From positions 1 through 64,000 of the forward strand of contig NZ_FQUT01000007.1 of NCBI RefSeq assembly GCF_900129245.1: DNA of 64,000 nucleotides, in the 5' to 3' direction. The DNA is from Chryseobacterium arachidis (GTDB taxonomy: Bacteria; Bacteroidota; Bacteroidia; Flavobacteriales; Weeksellaceae). Shown here in pieces: positions 17,448 to 27,211 of the stretch. The first letter of the stretch is position 1; the number at the start of each line of letters is the position of its first letter. The notes beneath the pieces were generated by a model. The model did no database searches. It worked only from the letters and a program-made list of their open reading frames with translations, and was not told where the DNA came from. Both the position numbers and the translations under genes were made by a program.

Positions 17448-18281
17448 TTAATTCTTAATAATTTTGAAAGATTCTATACTCTTATCAGTTTTTCCTGATA
17501 CAATGTAAGTGCCTTTATTTAAAGAGGAAATATCAATATCTCCTTTCTCCGAATTTACCGTCTCGGTTTTAACTTTTCTGCCGCTGGCATCAAAAATATC
17601 AATCTGACTAATTCTTTCCCTACCTGTATAACTTAAAATATTACTTGCTGGATTAGGATAGAATTTAATGGAAGATTTCAAAGAGCCGTCAACCTCACTT
17701 GTGCCTAAAACACCATCCGTAATTGTGAAATTATCAATTAAAGTAGAATATCCCTGCGCATTTTCACATTCAATAGCGATCTGATATACGTTTTGAGGAA
17801 AGCCCATATTTCCGAAGAAATACCAGGAATTGAACGGCGGCTGAAATCCCATCATCATATTCCATGAGTCGGTAGGTGAAGTTCTAAAATAGATTCTTAC
17901 CCAGTTAGCATTGGCACCTTGCTGCGGATTTATAATATAAAAACCAACTCTCGGCTCATTGAGCGCCGAAACATTTAAAGGTGGGCTTACCAATTTGGTT
18001 CTGTCTGCAGTAGATGATGTTGCCGGAAAATTAGCAAATTTGGTTCCACCGAAAGCAGTAACTCCTACACTTCCTGTAGAAGCACTTGAGGCAAAGGTCC
18101 AACTCATATTGTTGGTTTCATACACTTGTGTCCAAGCGGATCGTGTGGGGGAATCGTCTTCAAAAGTTTCCAACCATGGAAATGAAGAAATTTGAGCATG
18201 TACTCCGATTGCGGAAAAAACCGTTAAAACCGGAAAAAGATATCGATTTTTTAATTTTCTCCCGAGTAAATTTGTTTTCAT
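17448..18281 (-). CDS. Secreted T9SS cargo protein (type A sorting domain)
   Basis: From the ATG at 18281 the protein is 277 residues. It has a signal peptide (core LFPVLTVFSAIGVHAQ), a beta-sandwich domain beginning FPWLETFEDDSPTRSAW that resembles a MAM/cleaved-adhesin type jelly roll, and a C-terminal T9SS type A sorting domain (KFYPNPASN, DIFDASGRKVK, KGTYIVS, SFKIIKN). It should be exported by Sec and then T9SS to the surface or medium. Its ligand is unknown. The open frame upstream to 18350 overlaps the promoter and is unlikely to be translated. Confidence 0.85.
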   Translation of the reverse strand: MKTNLLGRKLKNRYLFPVLTVFSAIGVHAQISSFPWLETFEDDSPTRSAWTQVYETNNMSWTFASSASTGSVGVTAFGGTKFANFPATSSTADRTKLVSPPLNVSALNEPRVGFYIINPQQGANANWVRIYFRTSPTDSWNMMMGFQPPFNSWYFFGNMGFPQNVYQIAIECENAQGYSTLIDNFTITDGVLGTSEVDGSLKSSIKFYPNPASNILSYTGRERISQIDIFDASGRKVKTETVNSEKGDIDISSLNKGTYIVSGKTDKSIESFKIIKN

Positions 18282-18310
18282 TAGCAGTAATTTTAATATT
18301 AATTTGGCAA

Positions 18311-18341
18311 CAAAATTACAATTCAAAAACAAATAAATCAA
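18311..18341 (-). promoter_or_regulatory. Promoter of the T9SS cargo gene
   Basis: On the minus strand, TAATTTTG (18318-18311) matches TAnnTTTG. TTG (18341-18339) lies 20 bases upstream as the -33 element. The ATG is 29 bases downstream. Confidence 0.55.
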
Positions 18342-18396
18342 GCAATACACAAAAAATGTATATAAAATTTAATAAAAAAACGTTTAAGCAATAAAA

Positions 18397-18424
18397 ATAA
18401 CCATCGTTTTAAAACGATGGTTAT
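18397..18424 (-). terminator. Palindromic terminator of the aminopeptidase operon
   Basis: A near-perfect palindrome, TAACCATCGTTTT followed by AAAACGATGGTTA, is followed on the minus strand by a U-rich run. It lies about 35 bases past the aminopeptidase stop at 18458. Confidence 0.75.
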
Positions 18425-18457
18425 CATATTATTTATTTAATATATTTTCACTTTAAA

Positions 18458-20971
18458 CTATTTATAATCTTCAATAGTTTTGTTGATAAGATCAATCTGT
18501 TTATTAATGCTTGCAACACTTTGAGGATTCTGTCTCAAAAGTTCCATTTTTTTACTTAATCCCTCTTTAAGCATCTGGCTTATCATCATTTTTACCTGAG
18601 GATTATCTCCCATCTGTCCTTTTGCCTGTCCCAGCATTTTTGTGATGCTTTCTGTCGCTTTCACATTATCGGAGCTCATGATCCAGTTGTACCCTTCCTC
18701 CGCGGTTTTTCCCAATTCCGGATTTTGGAATTTAATGAAAGGATAAAATGCTGCCACCTGAGCAATATTGGACATCTGAGAAGCCACTTTATTTTTTACA
18801 ATAATCGGTAATAATTTTTCCATTAAATTATCCGGGGCACCTTGCAAATCGATTTTATCAGCCAGAGCATTTGCTTTCGAAGGATCGATTTCCACGATTG
18901 CACTCACAGAACTTCCTTTCACTGCATTGGACACTGCATTAACTCCTTTCTCGAAAATCGGAAGGTATTTTTTATCCTTCGTTTTTGCCAAAGCCGAAAT
19001 TGCAGCCGCCTGCACCAAAGTTTTAGGATCATTCGAAGCTAATTTTTCGACATCTGCACCCATCGCTTTGAACTGTTCCGGATTTGATAAATCCATCAAC
19101 TTTAATGCTCTCATCCTCGTTCTGAAGAAAGGATCTTTGATGGCCGCCGCCAATAATTTTGTCGCTGCAGGATTTTTTCCAACCTGATCTTTAATTCCGT
19201 TTAATGCATTGTATTTGCTCAGGAACTCTTTAGACCCCATAAACTGCATTAAGTTCTGCTCAGGGGTTTTCGTATCTGTAATCTCTGCCAATACGATACC
19301 GTCTGCATTAATATTTACCAGATCTGCATTTTTAGAGACATCAAAATAGAATGTATTTTTTGCCGTTGCATTTACCCAAACATGATATCTTTTCGGTTTT
19401 CCGTTGTCGTAAACATCGATTGCCAAAGGGAATTCGAACGGCTGCTCCTGCGTTTGCTCAATCACAACAGCAATCTGTTTTTTCACAGGTTCGAAAGTAT
19501 AAGAATATTTAAGCTTCGGATTTCCGTGTCCAAAATACCATTGATTGAAGAACCAATTCAGATCTTTACCTGAAACTTTTTCAAAAGATAATCTTAACTG
19601 ATGTGCTTCTCCGTTCTGGTATTCGTATGTTTTTAAGTAATCATTCAATCCGGCAAAGAAAGCATCATCCCCCAGATAATTTCTTAGCATATGAAGAATG
19701 CCACCTCCTTTTTGATACGTAACCAAGTCGAAAACATCCTCACGCGAATCATAATTGAACCGCACTAAATTTTTCTCGAAGTTTCCGGGTGTTGTGAGAT
19801 ACATATTCAGATCTTTCATCAGATGATAATCTGCCTGATCTTTCCCGTATTTATATTCGTTCCAAAGGTACTCCGAATAGTTAGCGAAAGATTCGTTAAC
19901 CGTAAGATTGCTCCAGCTTTCCGCCGTCACCAGATCTCCAAACCACTGATGAAATAGCTCGTGAGCAATGGTGTCTTCCCAGGTATTTTCATCAATTAAC
20001 TGTCCCGGTTTTTGCAAAATATCGCTTCCGTGAAGCGTTGCGGTTGTATTTTCCATCGCCCCGCTTACATAATCTCTTCCTGAAATCTGTGCATATTTTG
20101 ACCAAGGATAATCATACCCTAGTTTTTTAGAGAAAAATTCGATCATTTCCGGAGTATTTCCGTAGATCTGTTTTGCGTAAGGCTCATATTCTTTTTCGAT
20201 ATAATAATCAACCGCTATATTTCTCCATTTATCTTTTACAATTGCATACTCACCTACTCCCATGAAGAAAAGATAGGTTGAATGTCTCTTATCCATCACC
20301 CAGTGATCTGTTCTTAAACCGTTAGCTTCTTTTTGAGAATCTTTTAAAAGACCATTAGAAAGCGTTACATATTTATCAGGAACCGTCATGTAGATTTCCT
20401 GGGTTGTTTTTTGGTTGGATTTATCAATTGTTGGGAACCAGGCCGAAGAAGATTCCGTTTCACCCTGTGTCCAGATCTGTGTCGGTTTATCAGGATCTTT
20501 TCCCTGAGCATTAATGAAATACAACCCTTTTGCATCATTAATGGCTGCACTTCCTTCCTGCTTCACTTCGTTCGGACGGGCTGTATATTTTATATAGACT
20601 GTATAATCCTGATTTTTCTGATAGGTCTTGTCTAAAGTAATTTTCAGTACATCATCCTTATAATCATATTTTAAAGGAGATTTTTTACCATTGATATCCA
20701 AAGCTACTTCATGAATCAACATTCCTTTTGCATCAAGCGTCAATTCGTTGGTTGGATAGAAAAAAGGAGCGGCAGTCAGCCATTCTTCCCCGTTCATCTG
20801 TTCCTTCTGATAATCGAAATTTACTTTCAGCTTTGTATGTTTTAGTTCCGTTACTTTCGTGTGAGTAGCTCTGTAGACCTTTTCTCTGCCCGAAGTTTCG
20901 GTTTGTGCTGCTGCATTTGTGGAAAAGAAAATCCCACCCAATAAAGCAATCGATAAAATGGCTTTTTTCAT
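18458..20971 (-). CDS. M1-family zinc aminopeptidase, secreted
   Basis: The 837-residue protein starts with a signal peptide (AILSIALLGGIFFSTNAAAQ). An N-terminal beta domain follows, then the M1 catalytic domain with the substrate motif SGAMENTT, the zinc site HELFHQWFGDL and the third ligand Glu in NESFANY. The last ~250 residues form alpha-helical, HEAT/ERAP1-like repeats. It should trim N-terminal residues from peptides in the periplasm or at the outer membrane. It is the last gene of a three-gene minus-strand run after a serine hydrolase and a 72-residue protein. Confidence 0.94.
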   Translation of the reverse strand: MKKAILSIALLGGIFFSTNAAAQTETSGREKVYRATHTKVTELKHTKLKVNFDYQKEQMNGEEWLTAAPFFYPTNELTLDAKGMLIHEVALDINGKKSPLKYDYKDDVLKITLDKTYQKNQDYTVYIKYTARPNEVKQEGSAAINDAKGLYFINAQGKDPDKPTQIWTQGETESSSAWFPTIDKSNQKTTQEIYMTVPDKYVTLSNGLLKDSQKEANGLRTDHWVMDKRHSTYLFFMGVGEYAIVKDKWRNIAVDYYIEKEYEPYAKQIYGNTPEMIEFFSKKLGYDYPWSKYAQISGRDYVSGAMENTTATLHGSDILQKPGQLIDENTWEDTIAHELFHQWFGDLVTAESWSNLTVNESFANYSEYLWNEYKYGKDQADYHLMKDLNMYLTTPGNFEKNLVRFNYDSREDVFDLVTYQKGGGILHMLRNYLGDDAFFAGLNDYLKTYEYQNGEAHQLRLSFEKVSGKDLNWFFNQWYFGHGNPKLKYSYTFEPVKKQIAVVIEQTQEQPFEFPLAIDVYDNGKPKRYHVWVNATAKNTFYFDVSKNADLVNINADGIVLAEITDTKTPEQNLMQFMGSKEFLSKYNALNGIKDQVGKNPAATKLLAAAIKDPFFRTRMRALKLMDLSNPEQFKAMGADVEKLASNDPKTLVQAAAISALAKTKDKKYLPIFEKGVNAVSNAVKGSSVSAIVEIDPSKANALADKIDLQGAPDNLMEKLLPIIVKNKVASQMSNIAQVAAFYPFIKFQNPELGKTAEEGYNWIMSSDNVKATESITKMLGQAKGQMGDNPQVKMMISQMLKEGLSKKMELLRQNPQSVASINKQIDLINKTIEDYK

Positions 20972-20983
20972 TATATTTTAGAA

Positions 20984-21202
20984 TTATTTTTTTGTTAAAA
21001 TGTCAAAAATATCATTGACTAATGTTTCGTAATCTCCTTTTTTAAACTGTTCTTTTGTTTTAGCAAAAGCTTTTTTCAGTTCACTTTCAGGGTTTTCGTC
21101 GTCTACAATTTCTATAGAATCTACACCTTTCATTTGAAGAATTGCGTTTTTTAATGCTTCAAGATCTGCGGTTTCTTCTGTATTTATTTTTAAATATTTC
21201 AT
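20984..21202 (-). CDS. Small acidic/basic protein of unknown function
   Basis: The 72-residue soluble protein has an N-terminal beta-alpha-beta pattern (MKYLKINTEE ... GVDSIEIVDDE) followed by a Lys-rich helix, resembling a DUF2683-like or antitoxin-sized protein. It lies 5 bases after the serine hydrolase gene and 12 bases before the aminopeptidase gene, so it is probably translated from their shared mRNA. I see no partner toxin. Confidence 0.6.
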   Translation of the reverse strand: MKYLKINTEETADLEALKNAILQMKGVDSIEIVDDENPESELKKAFAKTKEQFKKGDYETLVNDIFDILTKK

Positions 21203-21207
21203 TGTAT

Positions 21208-22527
21208 TTATTCTTTTTTAAAGGTAAACTTATTGGCTCCCTGAGCAAAATCCATTGTTCCTTTTTCTGTATTAAATTTCATTTTAATTCCCGCCATATC
21301 AAATTTAAATTCATTTTCAGAAACCGCTTCCAAAGGAAAAGCTCCTTGCCCGGTTGCCTGCCCTTTTAATTCGCCGTTTTCTATAAAAATTTTAATATCT
21401 AGAGGAAAATCTTTGGTTTTATAATTTCCTTCATACTTTTTCAAAACATCCGTAGAAACAGCGACAACCTTAAACTCCGGCATTTCAAAATTCTGCCCTG
21501 TAGCAGTCTGCAACATTTTGATCGAAATATCATTGTTATTGTAATTTGATTGGTTGGTAACAAAACTGATAGCAACTTTCAAATCCGGAAAGTAATACAA
21601 GACTGATCTAAACTGATCGATTCCTCCATTGTGACCAAATCCCCAGCTTCCCCCAAACGGAACCTTTGTGAGCCCGAAACCGTAATTATCAACATAGTTT
21701 TTCATTTCTTTAAGACTTGCTTTGGTAATAAGCTTTCCATTTTCAAGTCCGATAATAAATTTTAAAAGTTCTGTAGGCGTAGAAATAATATTTCCTGCCC
21801 CGATAGGAACGCTCATATCCGTTTCTTGCCAAGCAACATATTTGTCGCCCTCGTAATTATAAGAAAGTGCCTGATTTTCTGCCGGATTAATTTTCCCGCC
21901 GACTTTAGTAAGAGTGAGTTTTAAAGGTTTTGCAATTTTATCCTGAATAAGTTGAGCATAGCTTTTCTTATATACTTTCTCCAAAATATATCCCAGCAGA
22001 ATATAGTTTGAATTACTGTATTCATACTTAATTCCCGGATTAAAATCGCTTTTATATTTTTTTATGATTGAAATTAAACTATTCTCAGTTTGAGGTTGAG
22101 TATTATAAGTAAAATATTCCTCGTCGTCGGTAAGATTATGGATTCCCGTTCTGTGCCGCAATAATTGCTCAATGGATATTTTATTGGCTTTTTCTATTTC
22201 AGGATAAAAATCCGATAATTTTGTAGTTAAAGAAAGCTTTTTATCTTCAATAGCTTTCATAATCAATACCGCGGTGAAGGTTTTAGAAATAGAACCGATA
22301 CGATATTGTGTATTCATATTGGCTTTTTGCTGCTTATCGGTATCAGAAAACCCCGTAACTTTAAGGAAAGTAGGCTCATCTTTGTATGCAAACGCAAAGC
22401 TTCCCATTACTTTATGATGTACATTCAGAGAATCCAGATAATCCATTAATTTCTGTCTCTCCTGACTTTGCGAAAATGCTATGCTGGAAATACCGATTGC
22501 TGATAGAAGAAGTAACTTTTTAAACAT
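21208..22527 (-). CDS. Serine hydrolase of the beta-lactamase/class C family
   Basis: The 439-residue secreted protein has a signal peptide (LLLLSAIGISSIAFSQ), the catalytic SxxK tetrad SISK at residues 79-82 and the YxN motif Y170-S-N172. A third motif, HNGG, is near residue 300, in place of the KTG of true beta-lactamases. A small C-terminal beta domain of the DUF3471 kind follows. Such proteins are usually D-peptidases or esterases rather than resistance enzymes. It is the first gene of the run with the 72-residue protein and the M1 peptidase, suggesting extracellular peptide breakdown. Confidence 0.88.
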   Translation of the reverse strand: MFKKLLLLSAIGISSIAFSQSQERQKLMDYLDSLNVHHKVMGSFAFAYKDEPTFLKVTGFSDTDKQQKANMNTQYRIGSISKTFTAVLIMKAIEDKKLSLTTKLSDFYPEIEKANKISIEQLLRHRTGIHNLTDDEEYFTYNTQPQTENSLISIIKKYKSDFNPGIKYEYSNSNYILLGYILEKVYKKSYAQLIQDKIAKPLKLTLTKVGGKINPAENQALSYNYEGDKYVAWQETDMSVPIGAGNIISTPTELLKFIIGLENGKLITKASLKEMKNYVDNYGFGLTKVPFGGSWGFGHNGGIDQFRSVLYYFPDLKVAISFVTNQSNYNNNDISIKMLQTATGQNFEMPEFKVVAVSTDVLKKYEGNYKTKDFPLDIKIFIENGELKGQATGQGAFPLEAVSENEFKFDMAGIKMKFNTEKGTMDFAQGANKFTFKKE

Positions 22528-22574
22528 ACTTTGAGATTTATCAATAGGTTGAAAAATTTCAGAAGATGTTACAA

Positions 22575-22603
22575 AAAAAGTGAAGTTTTGAGCTTCACTT
22601 TTT
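22575..22603 (-). terminator. Rho-independent terminator
   Basis: AAAAAGTGAAG (22575-22585), a 7-base loop and CTTCACTTTTT (22593-22603) lie downstream of thyA on the minus strand, just before the serine hydrolase gene. Confidence 0.7.
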
Positions 22604-22652
22604 AGTTTACAGTTAAAATTTTATCTAATCAGAAAATACTTTCAAAGCTTGT

Positions 22653-22710
22653 CATTCCGTAGGAACTTAGGCAATACTATTCAAAATTTAGCTTAGATTT
22701 CTACGGAATG
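22653..22710. repeat. CATTCCGTAG palindrome
   Basis: CATTCCGTAG (22653-22662) and CTACGGAATG (22701-22710) are perfect arms. Beyond them the stem continues imperfectly as GAACTTAGGC opposite GCTTAGATTT. The form is that of a flavobacterial intergenic repeat. Only one copy is in the window. Confidence 0.55.
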
Positions 22711-22753
22711 AAAACTAAATGGTATAAAATAATTCTGTTGTATTTTAATTATT

Positions 22754-23548
22754 TTATATCGCAACGGGCGCTTTAATTCCCGGATGCGGATCATAATTTT
22801 CCAATGTAAAATCTTCAAAATCGAAACCAAAAATATCTTTAATTTCAGGATTTAATTTCATCGTCGGAAGCGGTCGTGGATCTCTTGAAAGCTGTCTCTG
22901 AACTTGTTCAAAGTGATTATTATAAATATGAACATCACCAAAACTGTGAACATAATCTCCAACTTCCAAATCGCAAACCTGCGCTACCATCATCAATAAC
23001 AACGCATAACTCGCAATATTGAATGGAACACCCAAGAAAACATCCGCACTTCTCTGATATAATTGAAGTGACAATTTCCCATCTGCCACATAAAACTGGA
23101 ATAACGCATGACAAGGTGCCAAAGCCATATTTGGAATTTCTGCAACATTCCACGCAGAAACGATCAGTCTTCTGGAATCCTGATTTTTTTTAATCTGGTC
23201 GATAACTTCTGTAATTTGATCAACAACTTTTCCTTCCGCTCCGTTCCAAGATCTCCACTGAGCACCATAAACAGGACCTAAATCTCCGTTTTCATTCGCC
23301 CATTCGTCCCAGATAGAAACGCCGTTATCTTTTAAATATTTGATATTCGTATCGCCTTTTAAGAACCAAAGCAATTCATAAATAATAGATTTCAAATGCA
23401 CCTTTTTAGTCGTCACCAAAGGAAAACCTTTCGACAAATCATATCTCAATTGGTATCCGAAAACGCTTCTTGTTCCCGTTCCTGTTCTGTCGGTTTTATC
23501 TGTCCCGTTATCTAAAATATGTTGTAAAAGGTCTAAGTAATTTTGCAT
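22754..23548 (-). CDS. thyA: Thymidylate synthase
   Basis: The 264-residue length equals that of E. coli ThyA. It has the folate/dUMP motifs [18 protein letters not shown], the catalytic cysteine in [33 protein letters not shown] and the C-terminal [10 protein letters not shown]. It methylates dUMP to dTMP using methylenetetrahydrofolate in the cytosol. It stands alone, divergent from the efflux operon; no dihydrofolate reductase gene is next to it, unlike in many bacteria. Confidence 0.97.
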   Translation of the reverse strand: MQNYLDLLQHILDNGTDKTDRTGTGTRSVFGYQLRYDLSKGFPLVTTKKVHLKSIIYELLWFLKGDTNIKYLKDNGVSIWDEWANENGDLGPVYGAQWRSWNGAEGKVVDQITEVIDQIKKNQDSRRLIVSAWNVAEIPNMALAPCHALFQFYVADGKLSLQLYQRSADVFLGVPFNIASYALLLMMVAQVCDLEVGDYVHSFGDVHIYNNHFEQVQRQLSRDPRPLPTMKLNPEIKDIFGFDFEDFTLENYDPHPGIKAPVAI

Positions 23549-23755
23549 CTTCCTGAAATTTTATCGTTAAAAAACCGCCATTGATTTTTTGCAAAATAAA
23601 GGATTTTAAAATTAAAAAAGTTCTTTTATCCTTGAAAAATAAAAATCTGTAACGATAGAAAAAAGCAATACTTCTATAAAATCGAGCCGTTCGTCTAATC
23701 GTTTTGATTTTCTTTTTGAGATCCCACAACTTTGTTCCTGTAAATTAGAAAGACA

Positions 23756-25060
23756 ATGAAAAAATACCTCACCATAGCGCTCTTCATCGGAATCCTGGCT
23801 CCGGCTCAAAAAGTATGGACGCTGCAGGATTGTCTTGATTATGCCGTGGAAAATAACATTACCGTTAAAAAAACAGTGCTCGACAAAACCACTGCCCAGT
23901 TGAATTACCAACAGCAGAAAAATAACAAACTTCCGACCATTTACGGTTCGTCTTCATTAGGATTAACTAATGGTTCGAGTATCGACCCGATTACAAGTAG
24001 TTTTGTGAATCAGAATATTTTGTCAAACAGTTTCGGAATAAGCGGAAATATGACGATTTACCAGGGAAACAAACTGAATCTTCAGATCGAACAGAACAAA
24101 ATGATTCTGGATCAGTCTTCTTTATACCAGAAACAGGCGGAAAACAATATCGTTCTGAATGTTCTGGAAGCCTATTTACAGTCTTTATATTATTATGAAG
24201 GAATTGAAATTGCAAAATACACCGCTAATTCTTCCGCCCAGGAACTGAAACTGACTCAGACTAAATATAAGAACGGAGCAATCTCGAAACTGGAATTGGC
24301 AGATGTTGAAACTCAGAATGCACAAAATCAATATACGGTTGTAAGCAGTCAGAATCTTTACAATCAGCAGGTTTTAAAATTAAAACAGTTATTGGAACTT
24401 GATCCGAGTGTAGATTTTGAAATTAAAAAAACGTCGCTTCCCGATATTGACGAAACCATTCCTGATAAACAGCAGGTCTTTGCTCTGGCAACAGAAAATC
24501 TTCCTGATCTTAAAATTTACGATGCACAGAATGAAATTTTAAATAAAGCTTTACAAATTACAAAAGCAGGTTATAAACCGACACTTTCCGCAACTGCAGG
24601 ACTGAATACAGGTTTTACAAGCACTCAGGATTATTCATATTTTAATCAGGTTAAAAATAATTTTAATAAATCTGTAGGACTTTCGCTTAACATTCCGATT
24701 TTCTCGAAAAAACAGAATGACACCAATGTTGAATTGGCTAAAATTGATATTCAACAAAATCAATTGGATAAGATAAGTGCAGGAAAAACATTGTATTCAA
24801 GCATTGAAACCGCCTGGCAAAATGCAATCGCGAATCAGGCTCAGCAAAAATCTTCGAAAGTAGCGAGAGATAATGCAAAACTTTCCTACGATTTATCAAC
24901 CAAGAAATTTGAATTCGGAGGACTCACAACAACCGAGCTTTCTGTAAGCAGAAATACCTATCTCACCAACGAACAGACCTATTTGCAATCGAAATACATG
25001 GCTGTTTTGTATACCCAGCTCCTGAATTTTTATCAGGGAAAAATTCTAACCACAAATTAA
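23756..25060 (+). CDS. TolC-family outer-membrane efflux protein
   Basis: The 434-residue protein has a short signal peptide (YLTIALFIGILAPAQK). It then shows the duplicated alpha-helical/beta pattern of TolC, with WTLQDCLDYAVENN at the start and Gln/Asn-rich helices such as ELKLTQTKYKNGAISKLELADVE. It forms the outer-membrane channel of the tripartite pump encoded downstream (adaptor, ATPase, permease, same strand). The spacer to the adaptor gene is 24 bases. Confidence 0.92.
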   Translation: MKKYLTIALFIGILAPAQKVWTLQDCLDYAVENNITVKKTVLDKTTAQLNYQQQKNNKLPTIYGSSSLGLTNGSSIDPITSSFVNQNILSNSFGISGNMTIYQGNKLNLQIEQNKMILDQSSLYQKQAENNIVLNVLEAYLQSLYYYEGIEIAKYTANSSAQELKLTQTKYKNGAISKLELADVETQNAQNQYTVVSSQNLYNQQVLKLKQLLELDPSVDFEIKKTSLPDIDETIPDKQQVFALATENLPDLKIYDAQNEILNKALQITKAGYKPTLSATAGLNTGFTSTQDYSYFNQVKNNFNKSVGLSLNIPIFSKKQNDTNVELAKIDIQQNQLDKISAGKTLYSSIETAWQNAIANQAQQKSSKVARDNAKLSYDLSTKKFEFGGLTTTELSVSRNTYLTNEQTYLQSKYMAVLYTQLLNFYQGKILTTN

Positions 25061-25084
25061 AAATAACAGGAAAATATCAAAATT

Positions 25085-26323
25085 ATGAATCCGAAATATA
25101 AAAAGACCTTCAGAAATTCTATCATATTTTTGGTGGCTGCTATTGTGATTGTTTTTGCCTATCAATATTTCACTAAAAGTAAAGATGCAGACATCAATCT
25201 GCAGACTGTAAAACTCAGCAAACAGGATGTGACAACTTCCGTTACTGCAACAGGAACTGTAGAGCCTGTCGATACTGTACAAGTCGGAACACAGGTTTCA
25301 GGATTGATTAAAAATATTTATGTTGATTATAATTCACAGGTTAAAAAAGGGCAGCTTTTGGCTGAAATCGATAAAACCAACCTTCAGGAATCGGTGAATG
25401 ATGCACAAGCTCAATACAATTCAGCTTTGAATGAGCTTAATTATCAACAGCAGAATTTTAACCGTCAGAATAATATGTTCCGAGCAGGAGTTATCAGCAA
25501 AGCCGATAATGAAACCGCTTCTTATCAGGTGAAAAATGCACAACAATCGGTCAACCAAAAGAAAACGACATTGGCACAGGCAAGAACCAATTTAAGTTAC
25601 GCCAATATTTATGCGCCAATAGATGGAATTATTTTAAGCAAAGAAGTACAGGAAGGGCAAACCGTTGCCGCAAGTATGACGACTCCTACCCTTTTTACGA
25701 TTGCGAAAGATATCACAAAAATGCAGGTTCAGGCCAATGTGGATGAAGCAGATATTGGAAATGTTCAGGTCGGCCAACGTGTGACTTTCACCGTGGATGC
25801 TTATCCTGAAACTGAATTCAACGGATCTGTAAGAGAAATACGTTTAAGTCCGAAAACCTCATCCAATGTTGTTACCTACACTGTTTTAATTGATGCCGAT
25901 AATTCTGAGCAGAAATTAAAACCGGGACTAACGGCAACAGTAACAATTTTCACCCAAGAATTAAAAGGAACAAATACAATTCCGGCAGCAGCGATTAGTT
26001 TTAGCCCGGACACGGAAACCTTGCAAAAATATTATCAGAAGAATAAAATTTCAGCGAAAATTCCTGATGTGAAACCGGGAAAAGGCAAAGAAAAATATAT
26101 CTGGATTAAAAATAACGATGGAAGTCTTTCTCAAAAACAAATTACCATCGGAATCAATGACGGAATTAATGTTGAAGTGAAAAGCGGATTGAACGGCAAT
26201 GAACAAATCGTGACTTCATTGGATGAGCAAATCGAAGCTGTTGCAAAATCCGGTTCAGGGGAAAGCAGTCCGTTTATGCCGAAAAGACCTGGAAGTAATA
26301 ATAAAAAATCAGCTTCAAAGTAA
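25085..26323 (+). CDS. MacA-like periplasmic adaptor (HlyD/RND family)
   Basis: The 412-residue protein has an N-terminal membrane anchor (IIFLVAAIVIVFAYQYF). A lipoyl half-motif (GTVEPVDTVQVGTQVSG) is followed by an alpha hairpin of about residues 100-160, the second lipoyl half (YAPIDGIILSKEVQEGQ) and beta-barrel domains. It links the inner-membrane ABC permease to the TolC-type channel. The 100-base spacer to the ATPase gene contains a GTTGTTGGTTGATG low-complexity palindrome. Its operon position supports MacA rather than an RND pump adaptor. Confidence 0.9.
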   Translation: MNPKYKKTFRNSIIFLVAAIVIVFAYQYFTKSKDADINLQTVKLSKQDVTTSVTATGTVEPVDTVQVGTQVSGLIKNIYVDYNSQVKKGQLLAEIDKTNLQESVNDAQAQYNSALNELNYQQQNFNRQNNMFRAGVISKADNETASYQVKNAQQSVNQKKTTLAQARTNLSYANIYAPIDGIILSKEVQEGQTVAASMTTPTLFTIAKDITKMQVQANVDEADIGNVQVGQRVTFTVDAYPETEFNGSVREIRLSPKTSSNVVTYTVLIDADNSEQKLKPGLTATVTIFTQELKGTNTIPAAAISFSPDTETLQKYYQKNKISAKIPDVKPGKGKEKYIWIKNNDGSLSQKQITIGINDGINVEVKSGLNGNEQIVTSLDEQIEAVAKSGSGESSPFMPKRPGSNNKKSASK

Positions 26324-26331
26324 GCAATTAA

Positions 26332-26409
26332 TTGGTTGTTGGTTGATGGTGTTTAGTTGATAGAATTTTAAACTTAAATCAATAAACCAACAACAAACAA
26401 CTATCAACT
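26332..26409. repeat. GTTGTTGGTTGATG low-complexity inverted elements
   Basis: TTGGTTGTTGGTT (26332-26344) can pair with AACCAACAAC (26385-26394), and AGTTGATAG (26355-26363) with CTATCAACT (26401-26409). The two stems interleave. A related GTTGTTGGTTGATG sequence lies at 47896-47909. It fills the spacer between the adaptor and ATPase genes. Confidence 0.45.
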
Positions 26410-26423
26410 TTAAAAGTACAGCA

Positions 26424-27161
26424 ATGAAACCCATCATCAAAATAGAAAACTTAAAACGTGAATTCCGAATGGGTGACGAAATTGTTCATGCCTTAAAAGG
26501 AATTGATCTTACCATCAATGAAGGAGAATTTGTAACGATCATGGGAACCAGCGGTTCGGGAAAATCAACCTTTCTGAATACTTTGGGTTGCCTTGATCAG
26601 CCGACTTCAGGAACATATGAACTGGATGGTGTTTTGGTTAAAGATTTAAATAAAAACCAGCTTGCCGAGATTAGAAATACCAAAATCGGGTTCATATTTC
26701 AGTCCTATAATTTATTGGCAAGAACAAGCGCGTTGGAAAATGTTGAATTACCCTTGCTTTATAACTCCGCAATTTCCTCAGAAGAAAGAAGAGAAAGGGC
26801 CGTAGAAGCTTTACAGCAAGTCGGTTTGGAAAGCAGAATGGGACACGTTCCGAGTCAGCTTTCCGGAGGACAGCAGCAGAGGGTTGCCATTGCAAGAGCT
26901 CTGGTTAATCATCCTGTCATTTTACTCGCCGATGAAGCCACGGGAAATCTCGATACTAGAACATCTTATGAAGTGATGAATCTTTTTCAGCAACTGAATG
27001 ACGAAGGAATTACCATAGGATTTGTGACGCATGAAGAAGACATCGCAAGATTCAGTAAACGAACGGTAATTCTACGCGATGGATTGATCAAAGAAGATAA
27101 AATGGTAACCAACAGACTCAATGCCCAAGCTGAGCTGGAAAAATTACCAAAACCTGAATAA
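26424..27161 (+). CDS. MacB-type ABC transporter ATP-binding protein
   Basis: The 245-residue nucleotide-binding domain has Walker A GTSGSGKST (residues 41-49), a Q-loop in FIFQSYNLLARTSALENVELPL, the ABC signature QLSGGQQQR, Walker B VILLADEATGNLD and a switch His in VTHEEDIA. The NVELPL region is typical of the LolD/MacB subfamily. It powers the pump with the permease encoded at 27743. Unlike E. coli MacB, ATPase and permease are separate polypeptides, and a 580-base spacer full of repeats lies between their genes. Confidence 0.94.
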   Translation: MKPIIKIENLKREFRMGDEIVHALKGIDLTINEGEFVTIMGTSGSGKSTFLNTLGCLDQPTSGTYELDGVLVKDLNKNQLAEIRNTKIGFIFQSYNLLARTSALENVELPLLYNSAISSEERRERAVEALQQVGLESRMGHVPSQLSGGQQQRVAIARALVNHPVILLADEATGNLDTRTSYEVMNLFQQLNDEGITIGFVTHEEDIARFSKRTVILRDGLIKEDKMVTNRLNAQAELEKLPKPE

Positions 27162-27211
27162 TGTATATCAAATTATATTAGCTGTAATGAGGAGGAATTA
27201 ATGTTGTTTTT

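Noticed and set aside
20984..21202. Toxin-antitoxin module
   Set aside because: The small protein has antitoxin-like size, but its neighbours are a serine hydrolase and an aminopeptidase, with no toxin.
21208..22527. Beta-lactamase resistance gene
   Set aside because: The KTG motif is replaced by HNGG and the protein has a DUF3471-like tail, so a peptidase or esterase is more likely.
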